64,000 nt of DNA from Duganella phyllosphaerae (GTDB lineage: Bacteria > Pseudomonadota > Gammaproteobacteria > Burkholderiales > Burkholderiaceae_D), in the NCBI RefSeq assembly GCF_001758785.1, contig NZ_LROM01000086.1:1-64000 (forward strand). Direction: 5' to 3'. Below are positions 46,799 to 57,000 of the stretch, piece after piece. The position numbers and the translations under genes are program-made. Below the pieces are notes generated by a model. It was given only the letters and a program-made list of their open reading frames with translations, was not told where the DNA came from and did not search any database. How positions within the stretch are numbered: the first letter of the stretch is position 1; each line of letters opens with the position of its first letter.

Positions 46799-49483
46799 TC
46801 AGGCGTCGTTACACTCGCTGTGCACCGGTTGCAGGTCGGCCGCGATGATGGCGGCGTTTTCCGGATAGAACGGGCGCAGCGCCTCTACCAGCACGTGTGG
46901 CGTGGACGGCGACGAGAACACCAGAACATCGCCGGGCTGGCATTTGGCGATGGCCACGGCCAGCGCCTGCTGAACGTCGTCGATCTGCACCGCCGTGCCG
47001 TCGCCGCTCAGCTGCTGGCGGATGCCTTCCACGATCAGCGCGCCGGTCTGGCCGTCGGCGCGGCCGCGCGGATTGGACTGGTAGACGATCAATTCATTGA
47101 AGTCGATCGCGCAATTGCGGCCGACGTCGCGCAGATCGGCGTCGCGGCGGTCGCCGGGGGCCGTGACTACGCCGATAACCTTCCCGGACGTTCCTGCACC
47201 CGCGACGGAGCCAGCCAATGAGCGCGCCATCCTGCCCAGCGCACGATAGGCGGCCGGGTTGTGGGCGTAATCGACCACCAGCGTGGCCTGCCCCATGTTG
47301 TAGACGTTCGCGCGCAGCGGATTGTTATGGCTGTCCGAGACGAAGGTCGTCAGCGCTTCCGCAATCTTCGGCAAGGTGAAGTCGGTCGCCAGCAGTGCAG
47401 CGGTGGCGGCCAGCGCGTTGGCGATATTGAACATGGCGTGGCCCTGCACCGACATCGGCATGGCTGCTGCGCTGACCAGCGCCTCGCGGCGGTTGCCGTG
47501 ACCGATCATCAGCACACCATCGTGCAGCCAGGTGGCGCGGCCGCCCTGGTCGAGGTGCGTGAGCAGTACCGGGTGCTCCGGGTCGAGCGAGAAGTACAGC
47601 ACTTCCACGCCTTCCTCCACCTGCGACGCCATGCGCACGCAGTAGGGGTCTTCGGCGTTGAGCACCACTGCGCGGCTGGCCGTGCGCGCCACAACGGCTT
47701 TGACTTCGGCCAGGTCGGCCAGCGTTTCCACGCCGTCCATGCCCAGGTGGTCGGCGCTCACGTTGAGCACCACGCCCACGTCGCAGCGGTCGAACGCCAG
47801 GCCGCGCTTGAGGATGCCGCCGCGCGCCGTCTCCAGCACCGCGAAGTCCACCTCGGTGGACGTGAGCACCTTGCGCGCCGACCAGTAGCCCGAGCAATCG
47901 CCCTGGTCCACCTGCACGCCGTTGATGAATACGCCCTCGGTGGTGGTCACTCCGGTGCCCAGTCTGGCCACGCGCGCGGCGTGGCCCAGCAGCAGGGCCG
48001 TGGTGGTTTTACCATTGGTGCCGGTGACCGCAATGACCGGGATGCGGCCGTTGTCCTTGCCGTACATGGCTTCCACGATGGCGTCGCCGGCGTCGCGCGG
48101 CTGGCCGCTGCTCGGGTACTGGTGCATGCGGATGCCCGGCGCGGCATTGACTTCGATGATGCCGCCATCCTGTTCGTCGAGCGGCACCCCGATGTCGCGG
48201 CAAATGATGTCGATGCCGGCCACGTCCAGACCGATCGTGCGCGCAGCGCGGATGCAGATCTCGCTCGTGGATGGGTGCAGCAGGTCGGTGGCGTCTTCCG
48301 CCGTGCCGCCGGTGGACAGGTTGGCGTTGCCGCGCAGGGCGACAACGGCGCCAGCCGGCGGCACGCTGTCGAATCCGTAGCCTTGCTTGGCCAGCAGGTC
48401 GGCGGCGATCTGGTCGAGCCGCATCCTGGTCAGGATATTGGTGTGGCCGTCGCCACGTGCAGGATCGAGGTTTTCCTGCGCCACCAGTTCGGCGATGGTC
48501 TTTACGCCGTCGCCGGTCACTTCGGGTGGACGGCGGCGCGAGGCGGCAGCGACCTTGTTGCCGGTGACCAGCACGCGATAGTCATGCCCCTCCAGGTATT
48601 TTTCCACGATCACGCGGCGGCTGTAACCGCGCGCATGGTCGAACGCGGCCTCGATCTGCTCGGGCGAGACGCACACGGTGGTCACACCCTTGCCCTGGTT
48701 GGCGTCGAGCGGCTTGATGGTGACCGGCACGCCCACGCGGCGGGCGGCGCGTTGCGCCTGCTCGACATCGGTCACCAGGCGGCCACGCGGCACCGGCACG
48801 CCCGCTTCGGCCAGCAAGGTCTTGGTGAGCTGCTTGTCGCTGGCGATGTTGGCGGCCACCAGCGACGTGTTGCCGGTAACGGTGGCTTGCAGACGCTTCT
48901 GGCGCGCACCCCAGCCCAGCTGGAACAGGTTGGCTTCTTCGGTCAGACGCAGGCTCGGGATGCCACGCCTGGTGGCGGCGTCGATGACGGCGGCGGTGCT
49001 GGTGCCGATGGCGCGGCGTTCCGCGTGGTCGCGCAGTTCGGCCAGTGGTTCTTCCAGGTCGAACGGCTGGTCATGCGCCAGCGCCGTGACCAGTTGCATG
49101 GCCAGCGCGAACGCTTCCTGCGCCACCTGCTCGAACTGGTAGCCGCAGATCACGCGGTAGCGGCCCGGCTGGCCCTCGATCGGCGCCGAGCGGCCAAAAC
49201 CCACCGGTGCGCCGGCCAGGGTTTGCAGTGCCAAAGTCACGTGTTCGACCACCCGCGCCATGTAGGTGCCTTGCTGCAGGCGCTGCACAAATCCGCCCGG
49301 CTTGCCGGGCGGGGAGTAATGCTGGCCGAGGCTGGGTATCAGATCCAGCAAGGCGTCGTTGAAACGGGGCAGGGCGCTGGTGCTCACGCCCTGCAGCTCC
49401 GCCAGGTCGACCACGGTGAGCAGGCACGGCGCGCTGCTGTAGAGATTCGGGCCGCGCAGCACGCGCTGTTCGATGAGGTTCAT
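46799..49483 (-). CDS. cphA: Cyanophycin synthetase
   Basis: This 894-aa enzyme makes multi-L-arginyl-poly-L-aspartate from Asp, Arg and ATP. It has the normal CphA layout: an N-terminal domain (1-160), an ATP-grasp domain (about 210-480, KPLDANQGKGVTTV and IIEVNAAPGIRMHQ) that adds Asp, and a Mur-ligase-like domain (about 487-894, P-loop AVTGTNGKTTTALLLG) that adds Arg. Mur motifs LVVDYAHNPAAYRALG and NNPLRANVYNMG are intact. Its start overlaps the cyanophycinase stop by 4 nt, making it the third gene of the operon. I see only one cphA here. Confidence 0.95.
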   Translation of the reverse strand: MNLIEQRVLRGPNLYSSAPCLLTVVDLAELQGVSTSALPRFNDALLDLIPSLGQHYSPPGKPGGFVQRLQQGTYMARVVEHVTLALQTLAGAPVGFGRSAPIEGQPGRYRVICGYQFEQVAQEAFALAMQLVTALAHDQPFDLEEPLAELRDHAERRAIGTSTAAVIDAATRRGIPSLRLTEEANLFQLGWGARQKRLQATVTGNTSLVAANIASDKQLTKTLLAEAGVPVPRGRLVTDVEQAQRAARRVGVPVTIKPLDANQGKGVTTVCVSPEQIEAAFDHARGYSRRVIVEKYLEGHDYRVLVTGNKVAAASRRRPPEVTGDGVKTIAELVAQENLDPARGDGHTNILTRMRLDQIAADLLAKQGYGFDSVPPAGAVVALRGNANLSTGGTAEDATDLLHPSTSEICIRAARTIGLDVAGIDIICRDIGVPLDEQDGGIIEVNAAPGIRMHQYPSSGQPRDAGDAIVEAMYGKDNGRIPVIAVTGTNGKTTTALLLGHAARVARLGTGVTTTEGVFINGVQVDQGDCSGYWSARKVLTSTEVDFAVLETARGGILKRGLAFDRCDVGVVLNVSADHLGMDGVETLADLAEVKAVVARTASRAVVLNAEDPYCVRMASQVEEGVEVLYFSLDPEHPVLLTHLDQGGRATWLHDGVLMIGHGNRREALVSAAAMPMSVQGHAMFNIANALAATAALLATDFTLPKIAEALTTFVSDSHNNPLRANVYNMGQATLVVDYAHNPAAYRALGRMARSLAGSVAGAGTSGKVIGVVTAPGDRRDADLRDVGRNCAIDFNELIVYQSNPRGRADGQTGALIVEGIRQQLSGDGTAVQIDDVQQALAVAIAKCQPGDVLVFSSPSTPHVLVEALRPFYPENAAIIAADLQPVHSECNDA

Positions 49484-50316
49484 GGCAGGGTGTTCCTGTG
49501 GGTGACGATGTGCATAAAGTGTTCGAGCGGCGCCGGCGCCTCGCCGGTCTTGTAGCGTGAACCAGCGGGAAGCAGGTGCAGCCGCACGTCGATCAGTTCC
49601 GGGCAGCCGTGTTGCGGCAGGTCGGCGATATTGGTGATGGTGTCGCGGCCGTCGGCAATGGTGACGGCGCCGTCACCGATCACCTCGATGCCGGATCCAG
49701 GCGTAACGATCAGCGCCGTGTCTTCATCGATGCCGATGCCGAGCAAGTGCGGATTGGCAGCCACGATGGTGAGCAAGCGCGAGAGCCGGTGCCGCTGCGA
49801 AAAATGCTGGTCGATCACCACGCGGTTGACCAGCCCCAGTCCGGCGCCCAGGTGGACCGCGCCCTTTTCCGGATGCAGGTCGGTCTTGCCGTCGGCCAGC
49901 ATGTGGTTGGACATGGCCGAGGCCCCGGCGCTGGTGCCGGCAATCACGGCGCCGCGTTCGATCAGCGCGCGATGCATGGCGTCGTCGGCCAGGGTGCCGC
50001 CGATGATGGCCATCAGGCGCTTCTGGTCGCCGCCGGTCATGAAGATGCCGTCGGCCTGTTCGATATCTGCCACCAGTTCCCGGTTGTTGGCGTCGGCGCG
50101 CGTATCCAGGTGCAAGTGCTTGCGTTGGGTAACACCGAGGTCGCCGAAGGCCGCGTCATACATCGCCCACACCTGGTCCGGCACCCGGCTGGCGGTAGTG
50201 ATGACGACGAAGCGGCGCTCGGCGCCGCCGGCCATCTCGACGAAGCGGGTCAACACGTTCTTGTCATCGGTGCGGTCTTCGCCGCCGCCGATGATGATCA
50301 GGTGGCCGGTGCTCAT
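49480..50316 (-). CDS. cphB: Cyanophycinase
   Basis: This 278-aa S51-family serine peptidase degrades cyanophycin to beta-Asp-Arg dipeptides. It starts MSTGHLIIIGGGEDRTDDKN, as family members do. The nucleophile lies in AGTSAGASAMSNHML (Ser at about 130), with GIFMTGGDQKRLMAII upstream forming part of the active site and GIGIDEDTALIV downstream. It overlaps cphA by 4 nt downstream and the diiron-like gene by 4 nt upstream. Coupling of synthesis and breakdown enzymes in one operon is common for cyanophycin. Confidence 0.94.
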   Translation of the reverse strand: MSTGHLIIIGGGEDRTDDKNVLTRFVEMAGGAERRFVVITTASRVPDQVWAMYDAAFGDLGVTQRKHLHLDTRADANNRELVADIEQADGIFMTGGDQKRLMAIIGGTLADDAMHRALIERGAVIAGTSAGASAMSNHMLADGKTDLHPEKGAVHLGAGLGLVNRVVIDQHFSQRHRLSRLLTIVAANPHLLGIGIDEDTALIVTPGSGIEVIGDGAVTIADGRDTITNIADLPQHGCPELIDVRLHLLPAGSRYKTGEAPAPLEHFMHIVTHRNTLP

Positions 50317-51791
50317 GCCAGCAACTGGCGGAAGATACGGGTGGCCATCAGGCCGGCCGCGCTGTGGTGGCGCGCGGGGGACATCAGGTCGATCAGCATC
50401 GCCATTGCGGCCGGCTTGCTGCCGGCAGCGGCCAGGCGCTGCTCCAGGCGGCGCAGCTCCGACCCGCCGTCGCCGGCATCGAGGTCCGCTTCGCGCGCCG
50501 GATGGTGACGAATCACGCCGCGCGGCTTGTTGGCGTTGGGGCGCGTGGCGGCACCATCGCCCAGAGTCTCCAGCGCGCGCTGGCGGGCGCGGAAGCTGAT
50601 TACGCGCGCACCGGTGGCCGGTGCAGTTGCAGCTGCATGAGCCGCACGCGGAGTGGCGATCCAGTCGCGCAGGATTTGCTGCTCGTAGCTGCTGAACACA
50701 CCGAACATTTCGGCCCGTTCGCTCTGGATCAGTTTCCAGAAGCGGCTGTTCTCGGCCGGTTCGCCGCGCTTGATCCAGCCGGCGTTCTCCAGTTCCAGCA
50801 GCATGTGCGGAATTTGCGTAGGTTCGGCCAGCCAGTCGTTGATGCTGCGGCCGGCCACGCGGCAGTAATCGGAGTGCATGTTCTGGCCCACCACGCTTTT
50901 CTCCTGCATGATCTGCACCAGTTCCGCTTCCAGGTCGAATTCGGCGATGACGGACGTGGTGCAGGCGCCCAGGTCGTTGAGGCGATAACCATCGAGCATG
51001 CGGCGCTGGAAGTCGGCCGGATCGGCGGCGTTGGCGATGAGCTGCTGCACGCCTTGCAGCGCCTTGTGGGCGTGGCCGGTGCCGGCGTTGTCCACCGTGA
51101 TGTGCAGGGTGAAGTAGTACGGATCGATACCGAGTTCATTGAGCTCGTACGAAGTAATGAGCAGGTGCAGCGGCAGCTGCTCGTAACCGAGGTTGTAGCC
51201 GACGATTTCGGGCAGGTAGTGCTGCGCATCGGCAGCCAGCGCCAACTGGATCGCGCCCTGCACGAACTTGTCGTCATCGAGGCCGCGCCACTGGTCGCAT
51301 TCCAGGCCGGCCAGCAGTTTCTTGTACAGCACCACGTGGTTCTTTTCGGCGATGCCGTCGCCCAGTTCTTCCAGGTACGTCTGGATCAGCGGACGGAAGT
51401 CGGGGTCTTCCCACCGTTCGAGCAGCGCGAACAGCCAGGCGCCGTCCACCAGCTTGGTCGGCGCGACCGCCTTGATGAAGTACATGGCCTGCGATTTGCT
51501 GGCGAAGTAGCGGCGCGGCGCACCGTTTTTGCGGGCGTCGAGATAGTCGCGGTATTGCTGGCCCACGGCCACGCTGCGGGTGCGCATCCACTCGTTCATC
51601 TGGCTGATATCGGCCGGCACATCGTCCTGCAATGCGCGCGCAGCTTGCAGCTGGCGCTCGAGATAACCGCGCGCGGTGTCGCGATGCTCTGCCAGCGCGC
51701 CGTGCTCGAGAAGGAAATAAAGTTCTTTCGCCGATGGCGTGGAAGACGCCGTAGGCGCTGGCGTCACGACTGGCGCGAAGGAGGTTTGCAT
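50313..51791 (-). CDS. Heme-oxygenase-like diiron protein (iron-containing redox enzyme family) in the cyanophycin operon
   Basis: This 492-aa cytosolic protein has a central helical domain (about 95-300) with residues arranged like heme-oxygenase-like diiron oxidases (HDO/TenA fold): E142 or E149 and H152 in EELGDGIAEKNH, E204 in GYNLGYEQLP, and H230, D234, H240 in FTLHITVDNAGTGHAH. The N-terminal 95 residues are helical. A winged-helix-like stretch follows (about 310-380, PTQIPHMLLELENAGWIKRG), then an Ala/Arg-rich tail ending in a helix. HDO enzymes oxidise amino acids or fatty acids (for example BesC, UndA). This is the first gene of an operon with cphB and cphA. The specific reaction is unknown; a link to cyanophycin or its amino acids is inferred from coupling. 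Confidence 0.72.
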   Translation of the reverse strand: MQTSFAPVVTPAPTASSTPSAKELYFLLEHGALAEHRDTARGYLERQLQAARALQDDVPADISQMNEWMRTRSVAVGQQYRDYLDARKNGAPRRYFASKSQAMYFIKAVAPTKLVDGAWLFALLERWEDPDFRPLIQTYLEELGDGIAEKNHVVLYKKLLAGLECDQWRGLDDDKFVQGAIQLALAADAQHYLPEIVGYNLGYEQLPLHLLITSYELNELGIDPYYFTLHITVDNAGTGHAHKALQGVQQLIANAADPADFQRRMLDGYRLNDLGACTTSVIAEFDLEAELVQIMQEKSVVGQNMHSDYCRVAGRSINDWLAEPTQIPHMLLELENAGWIKRGEPAENSRFWKLIQSERAEMFGVFSSYEQQILRDWIATPRAAHAAATAPATGARVISFRARQRALETLGDGAATRPNANKPRGVIRHHPAREADLDAGDGGSELRRLEQRLAAAGSKPAAMAMLIDLMSPARHHSAAGLMATRIFRQLLA

Positions 51792-51861
51792 GAGAGGCCC
51801 GGAAACTGGTTTATTTGTTACATTATCCCGGGCGGGAGATTTATTACCTATCGGTGCGTCC

Positions 51862-51903
51862 CCTGAGGCTGTGTAAGACGATGATTACACGCGTTGCCTC
51901 AGG
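51862..51903. other. Two-part hairpin between asmA-like gene and the cyanophycin operon
   Basis: Outer arms CCTGAGGC (51862-51869) and GCCTCAGG (51896-51903) enclose inner arms GTGTAA (51871-51876) and TTACAC (51885-51890), with an 8-nt loop. It lies just after the asmA-like stop on the minus strand and about 70 nt before the diiron gene start. It may be a terminator, but neither strand has a T-tract after the stem, so it could be a leader structure or operator instead. Confidence 0.45.
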
Positions 51904-51913
51904 GAATAGGTGC

Positions 51914-53986
51914 TTACTTTTTGCTCGGCGTCGGCGTGACGTTTTGCGCATCGGGCACCGGTTTCTTGGCCTGTACATTGCGCACGGTGGACGGTGATTG
52001 CGCCAGGTTGCGGGTGCGCGTGGCATCTGCCAGCGCTGCCGCGCAATTGACCGGCTCCACCTTGCTGACGTTAATCAAAGGCAGCAGCGCTGCCAGCGGA
52101 TTGACCAGCGACGCCAGCGCCACCGCCGCGCCGCCCTTCAAGGCCAGCGGTCCGGCGTGCGGTCCCACTTTAGGGTTGGTAAAAGTGCCCTTGGCGTACA
52201 GCGGCGTGCGCAGGGTGATGATGCGCGCGCCCTTGGTTTCGGGTTTGATGTCGAGATCGAGCTGCTCGGTGGCGAGGTTGACGGAACCCCTGACGTTGAT
52301 CACCGCTTCGTCGGTATCGACCACGAAGCGGCGAATCTGGGCGTCGCCGCGTTCGACCACGAAGTCGCCGGCGCCGCAGTTGAGCTGCACCTGCTTGTCG
52401 CCGAACAGTTTGACGAACACCAGGTTGGCCACGTTCAGGCCTGCCGCTTCGAGGATGAATTTGCTGACCGTGCCTTCGCTGACGGTGGCGCCCAGCTCGC
52501 CGTTGGACGTGGCCAGCATGGTCGATACCGAGTTGCCCTTGCCGAGCAGCGCGGCGTCGGCATTGACTTCACCCACGCTGGCCTGCATCGATTCGAGCTT
52601 GGGGAACAGCTGCTTGATCTTCAGGTGGCGCGCGGCCAGGCGCATCTGCGCGTCGATTTGCGGCTCGCGGCCGTCGAGGCGGATATGCGACGTAATCTGG
52701 CCGCCGGCCATGCTGAAGTTGAGCGGGATCAGCGTGAGCACCTTGTCCTGCATCTTGATGTGGGTGGTCACGTCGTTGATCGGAATGTCGTGCGTGCGCA
52801 GTACCTTCTTGCCGGTGAACTTGACGTCGGCGTCGAGCGCGTCCCAGTTCTTGGTGTTGAACTGCTCGACCGGCAGCGCCTTGTCGGCCGGCTGGATGTT
52901 CTTGCGTCCGCGCGCAGCCTTGTCGGCCGCGCTGTCGGCGCCGATGGTCGGACCCAGGTCTTCCAGGCGCAGCTGGCGCGATTCCACCGCGCCGGTCAGG
53001 AACGGGCGCGGTTTGCGCGGAATGTACTCGAGTGTGCCTTGCAGGTCGCTGCCGCCCACGGTGCCGGTAAAGTCGCGGTAAGCCCAGCGCCAGTCGGCGC
53101 CGGTGTTTTTGCCGACCAAACGGCCCTTGGTGGCGTAAGGCGGGGTTTCCGGCAGCAGAACGCCGGTGAGCGGGTACAGGTCGGCCATGGTGGCGCCGGC
53201 CAGGGACATCTTGAGGTCGATGCCGGCCAGCGCGCGCGGATCGGTCAGCACGCCTTCGAGCGACAGCTTGTTCCTGCCGGCGGTGGCGTTGGCCTGCACC
53301 GGGAAGTTGATGTGTTCACGTTCGAGCGACAGCACGTTGCCCATCTTGCCGCCGCCGACGATCTTGGCGTCGCGGTAGGTGCCGCCCACGACGAAGCGCA
53401 GCCCGTACGGCTTGGCTTCCTCGCCGCTGATGGTTTCGGCCTTGGCGTTCAGATCGAGCTTGATGCCGCCGTCGACATAGCGCACCGTGCCCTCGTTGAG
53501 CTGCACGCGGTCGATATTGACTTCCCACTGCGACGGACCGTTGTCCTTGAAGGTCCAGGTGTTGGTGCCATCGGCGCGGCGCTCGGCGGCGACCGCCAGC
53601 TTTTCCACGGCCAGGTCGGTGATGCGCGCCTCCTTGTGCAGCAGCGGCAGCAGGTGGATGCCGGCCCCCACGCTGCCCACGCTCACCAGCTCGGGTCCGG
53701 TCCTGGTCCACTCGGGGTTGGCGATGTGGACGTCGGCGGCGTTGATGTGCGGCCGGGGCACGTAGTGGCGCCAGCCGGTTTCATTGGGTTCCATCCACTT
53801 GAAGCGCACCTTCAGATCGCCCTTGATGGCGAACTCGCGGCCGATGCTCTCGGTGACCTTGTTGTTGATGTAGGGTCTGGCGCGGTTCCAGTCGAACGTC
53901 AGGATGAAAATGACGACCGCCACCAGCAGCAGCACCAGGAAGCCGAGGATCGCGAGAAAAATATTGAGTGGGCGTGATTTTGTCAT
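51914..53986 (-). CDS. AsmA-family protein
   Basis: This 690-aa protein has one N-terminal membrane anchor (PLNIFLAILGFLVLLLVAVV, about 6-28) and a long periplasmic region. The AsmA N-terminal region follows (WNRARPYINNKVTESIGREF), and the C-terminal AsmA_2 segment includes IRRFVVDTDEAVINVRGSVN and LDLDIKPETKGARI. AsmA-like proteins are bridge-type proteins implicated in lipid transport between membranes and outer membrane homeostasis. ATG 53986 begins the anchor; the ten upstream residues to 54016 are not family-like. It lies downstream of lhr on the same strand with an 86-nt gap. Confidence 0.88.
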   Translation of the reverse strand: MTKSRPLNIFLAILGFLVLLLVAVVIFILTFDWNRARPYINNKVTESIGREFAIKGDLKVRFKWMEPNETGWRHYVPRPHINAADVHIANPEWTRTGPELVSVGSVGAGIHLLPLLHKEARITDLAVEKLAVAAERRADGTNTWTFKDNGPSQWEVNIDRVQLNEGTVRYVDGGIKLDLNAKAETISGEEAKPYGLRFVVGGTYRDAKIVGGGKMGNVLSLEREHINFPVQANATAGRNKLSLEGVLTDPRALAGIDLKMSLAGATMADLYPLTGVLLPETPPYATKGRLVGKNTGADWRWAYRDFTGTVGGSDLQGTLEYIPRKPRPFLTGAVESRQLRLEDLGPTIGADSAADKAARGRKNIQPADKALPVEQFNTKNWDALDADVKFTGKKVLRTHDIPINDVTTHIKMQDKVLTLIPLNFSMAGGQITSHIRLDGREPQIDAQMRLAARHLKIKQLFPKLESMQASVGEVNADAALLGKGNSVSTMLATSNGELGATVSEGTVSKFILEAAGLNVANLVFVKLFGDKQVQLNCGAGDFVVERGDAQIRRFVVDTDEAVINVRGSVNLATEQLDLDIKPETKGARIITLRTPLYAKGTFTNPKVGPHAGPLALKGGAAVALASLVNPLAALLPLINVSKVEPVNCAAALADATRTRNLAQSPSTVRNVQAKKPVPDAQNVTPTPSKK

Positions 53987-54072
53987 GGCCCCATGGTAGG
54001 CCCGACCACGCCCCATTTATGTGCGCTTTACCACATACGCGCAAGGTTGGTTGCCGCGTGGCTAACTTTTGC

Positions 54073-57000
54073 TTAATTGTTTGCGAGCAGATGCGCGCGC
54101 AGCAGCTCACGCTCGACCGGTTCCGGCGTGCCCACGTAGCGCAGCTTGTTGCCCGCCTGCGTGGCCACCGGCAGGCCGTCGCGGAACAGGATGCGGTTGC
54201 CGGCCAGCGCCGGCACCTTGTCGCCGGGGAGCAGGGTGCCGCACAGGTTGAGCGGGTCGATGCCGGACAGGCAGACCAGGGCGCCGTCGTGCGGGCGGCG
54301 GCGCATGTCGCGCAGCAGCGGTATCGCTTCTGGCAGCGCAAACTGTTCGCCCGACAGGCCTGCGACGAAACGTCCCCCGCGAATCTCGCCGCGCGCCTCT
54401 AGCCGGTGATAGACCGGCAGCAGCTCGCGCCAGGCCGGCATCCACGACGCCTCGCGCTCGAGCAGGCGCCAGAACATCACGCCGTAGCGGCGCAGCAGGG
54501 TCATGGCGATGTGTTCGAGCGTGGCGGGATCGGTGCGCGGCCTGCGGCTTGGGACTGCCGGCTTGTTGGCTGCGGGCGCTGCTGCAACCTCGCCGGCGGC
54601 CAGGATTTCGCTGGGCCGCTCGACGATCGTAACGCCGTCGGCGCGGCGCACCAGGGCCCACCGGCCCGCTTCTTCCATCGCTGGCCCGGCCCCGACCAAG
54701 CCGCGCCGGCGGCGCCCTGGTGCGCCGCGCCGACGGCGCTTGTCGAGCGTGTTGCGTTTTGCTGCCGGCGCCAGCATGGCGCGCAGGCCGGCGTAGCTGT
54801 CGGCATTGACCAGCCCCGTGGCCACCAGTTCGCCCAGCGCGGTTTCCAGCTCGGCGCCCAGCAGGCGGGCGTCACGCGCCAGTTCGTCGTAAAACATCGC
54901 GCCTTCGCTGCGCAGCGCGGCCAGCACCCGCGCCGCCCGCGCCGAGACAGTGATCTCGCCAGCCACGGCCGGCAGCGCATGCCACAGCGCCAGCTGGCGG
55001 CGGGGTAGCAGCACCAGCGGCGTGCCGCGCACCGGGCCGCCGGCAGCGGAACTGGGCGCACCCACGCGGGTCCAGACGATTTTGCCGGCGCGGCATAGGT
55101 CATCGAGCCAGGTATTCGAATAATCTTCCACGCGCAGGGCCAGCAGGTCGCTTTCCCAGCCGCCGGCTGCCGCTTCGTAGCCTTCGAGCTGCGCCAGGAT
55201 CTGCGCCAGCGCCTCCTGGCCGGACAGACGTGTGCTGCCTGAGAGGTGCTGCCAGTCGAACAGGAAGCGCATGAAGTCCTGGCGCTCCACCGGCTCGATC
55301 TCGCGCCGCAGCCGCTTGATGGTGTAGCGGTGGATGCGGGCGAGCAGGTGGCGCTCCACCCATTGCTCTTCTTCCACGCCCGGCGTAAAACGGCCGCGCA
55401 TCACGTAGCCTTCGGTTTCGAGCCGGGTGAGGGCAATGGTGACCGTCGATGCCGCCAACTCCAGCGGGTCGGCGATGGCAGCCACGGTCTGCGGGCCGAA
55501 GCCGCCCAGGCGCGCGCGCAGCAGTTCCACCAGCGCGCTGTCGCGGGTCCAGGGTTCGTCGTCGACATGGCCAGGCAGCGGCGCCAGTGCCGGCGTGGCG
55601 ACTGCTTCCGGGTAAGCCGCTTGCAGGCAGGCCAGGCGCTCCAATGCCACCCACAGCTGCGTGTCGCCAGCGGCCAGCAGCGTGGCGCGTCCACCCGCAG
55701 CCAGTGTGTGCAGCCAGTCGGCCCAGCCGGCGTGGGCCTGCGCTTCTGTCGGCGTGATGGCGGCCAGCGCGACCAGCGCTTCGTGCATCTCGTCGCTGTT
55801 GCGCACATCGGGCCACGCTTCCTGGCCCACCGCCTCGATGGCGCCGACGTCGAGCGCGCCCAGGTCGTCGGTGGACGCGGGATCGGTCCAGCGCCGGTTG
55901 ATCACTGCCTGCGTACGCCGCTCTTCCAGCGGCGCGTCGTCGAGGAAGGCGTACGGGCGGGCGTTGAGGATTTCCATCGCCAAGGGGGAAGGCGCCGGCA
56001 GGTCGCGCGCCAGCAGACGTACTTCGCCCGCCTCCATGCGCCGCAACAGCGCCAGCCAGCCCTCGCTGTCCATCGCCTCGTGCAGGCAGTCGTCGAGGGT
56101 CTGGTCCACCAGCGGGTGGCGCGGCAATTCGCGTTCGCCCACGATATTTTCCAGGCACGCGGCCTGGTCGGGGAAGACGGCCGCCAGCAGGTCGTCGCTT
56201 TTCATCCGCTGCAGCTGCGGCGCCACTTTGCGCCCGCCGGCGTAACGGGGCAGTGCCAGCGCGGTGGTGGCGTTCCAGCGCCACCGCACGTTGAACAGCG
56301 GTGCGTCGAGCAGCGCCTGCACCAGCACCTGCTCGGCCGTATTGGCGCGCAGGTAGCGCCATACTTCATCGAGCGGAAAGCTGTGGCTCTCCGAGAGCGA
56401 GAGCACGATGGCGTCTTCGGTGGCGGCAGCCTGCAGCTCGAAATTGAAGTTGCGGCAGAAGCGCTTGCGCAGCGCCAGTCCCCAGGCGCGGTTGATGCGG
56501 CTGCCGTATGGCGAGTGCAGCACCAGTTGCATGCCGCCCGACTCATCGAAAAAGCGTTCCATCACCAGCGTGTCGTGGGTGGGCAGGCTGCCCAGGGCAG
56601 AGCGGGCGCGGGCCAGGTACTCGACGATCTGGCGTGCGGCGTCGTCGTGCAGGCCCAGGTGCTCATGCAGCCAGTCGATGGCGCGCTCGATGGCGCGCTC
56701 GTTAGTCAACTCGCCCGACTCGCCATCGGTGCGCGTGAGCAGGCGGTCGATTTCGCCGCGCAGGCGCGCCACGCCGAACGACAGCTCGTCGCTGCGGCCC
56801 GGCGCCTCGCCCATCCAGAACGGGATGTTGGGCGCGGCGCCATGGGCGTCTTCCACCCGCACCTTGCCGGCATCGATGCGCTGGATGCGGTACGACGTGT
56901 TCCCGAGCTGGAACACGTCGCCGGCCAGGCTCTCGACCGCGAAGTCTTCGTGCACGGTGCCGATCGCAATGCCCTGCGGCTCGAGCAGCACCGAATAGTC

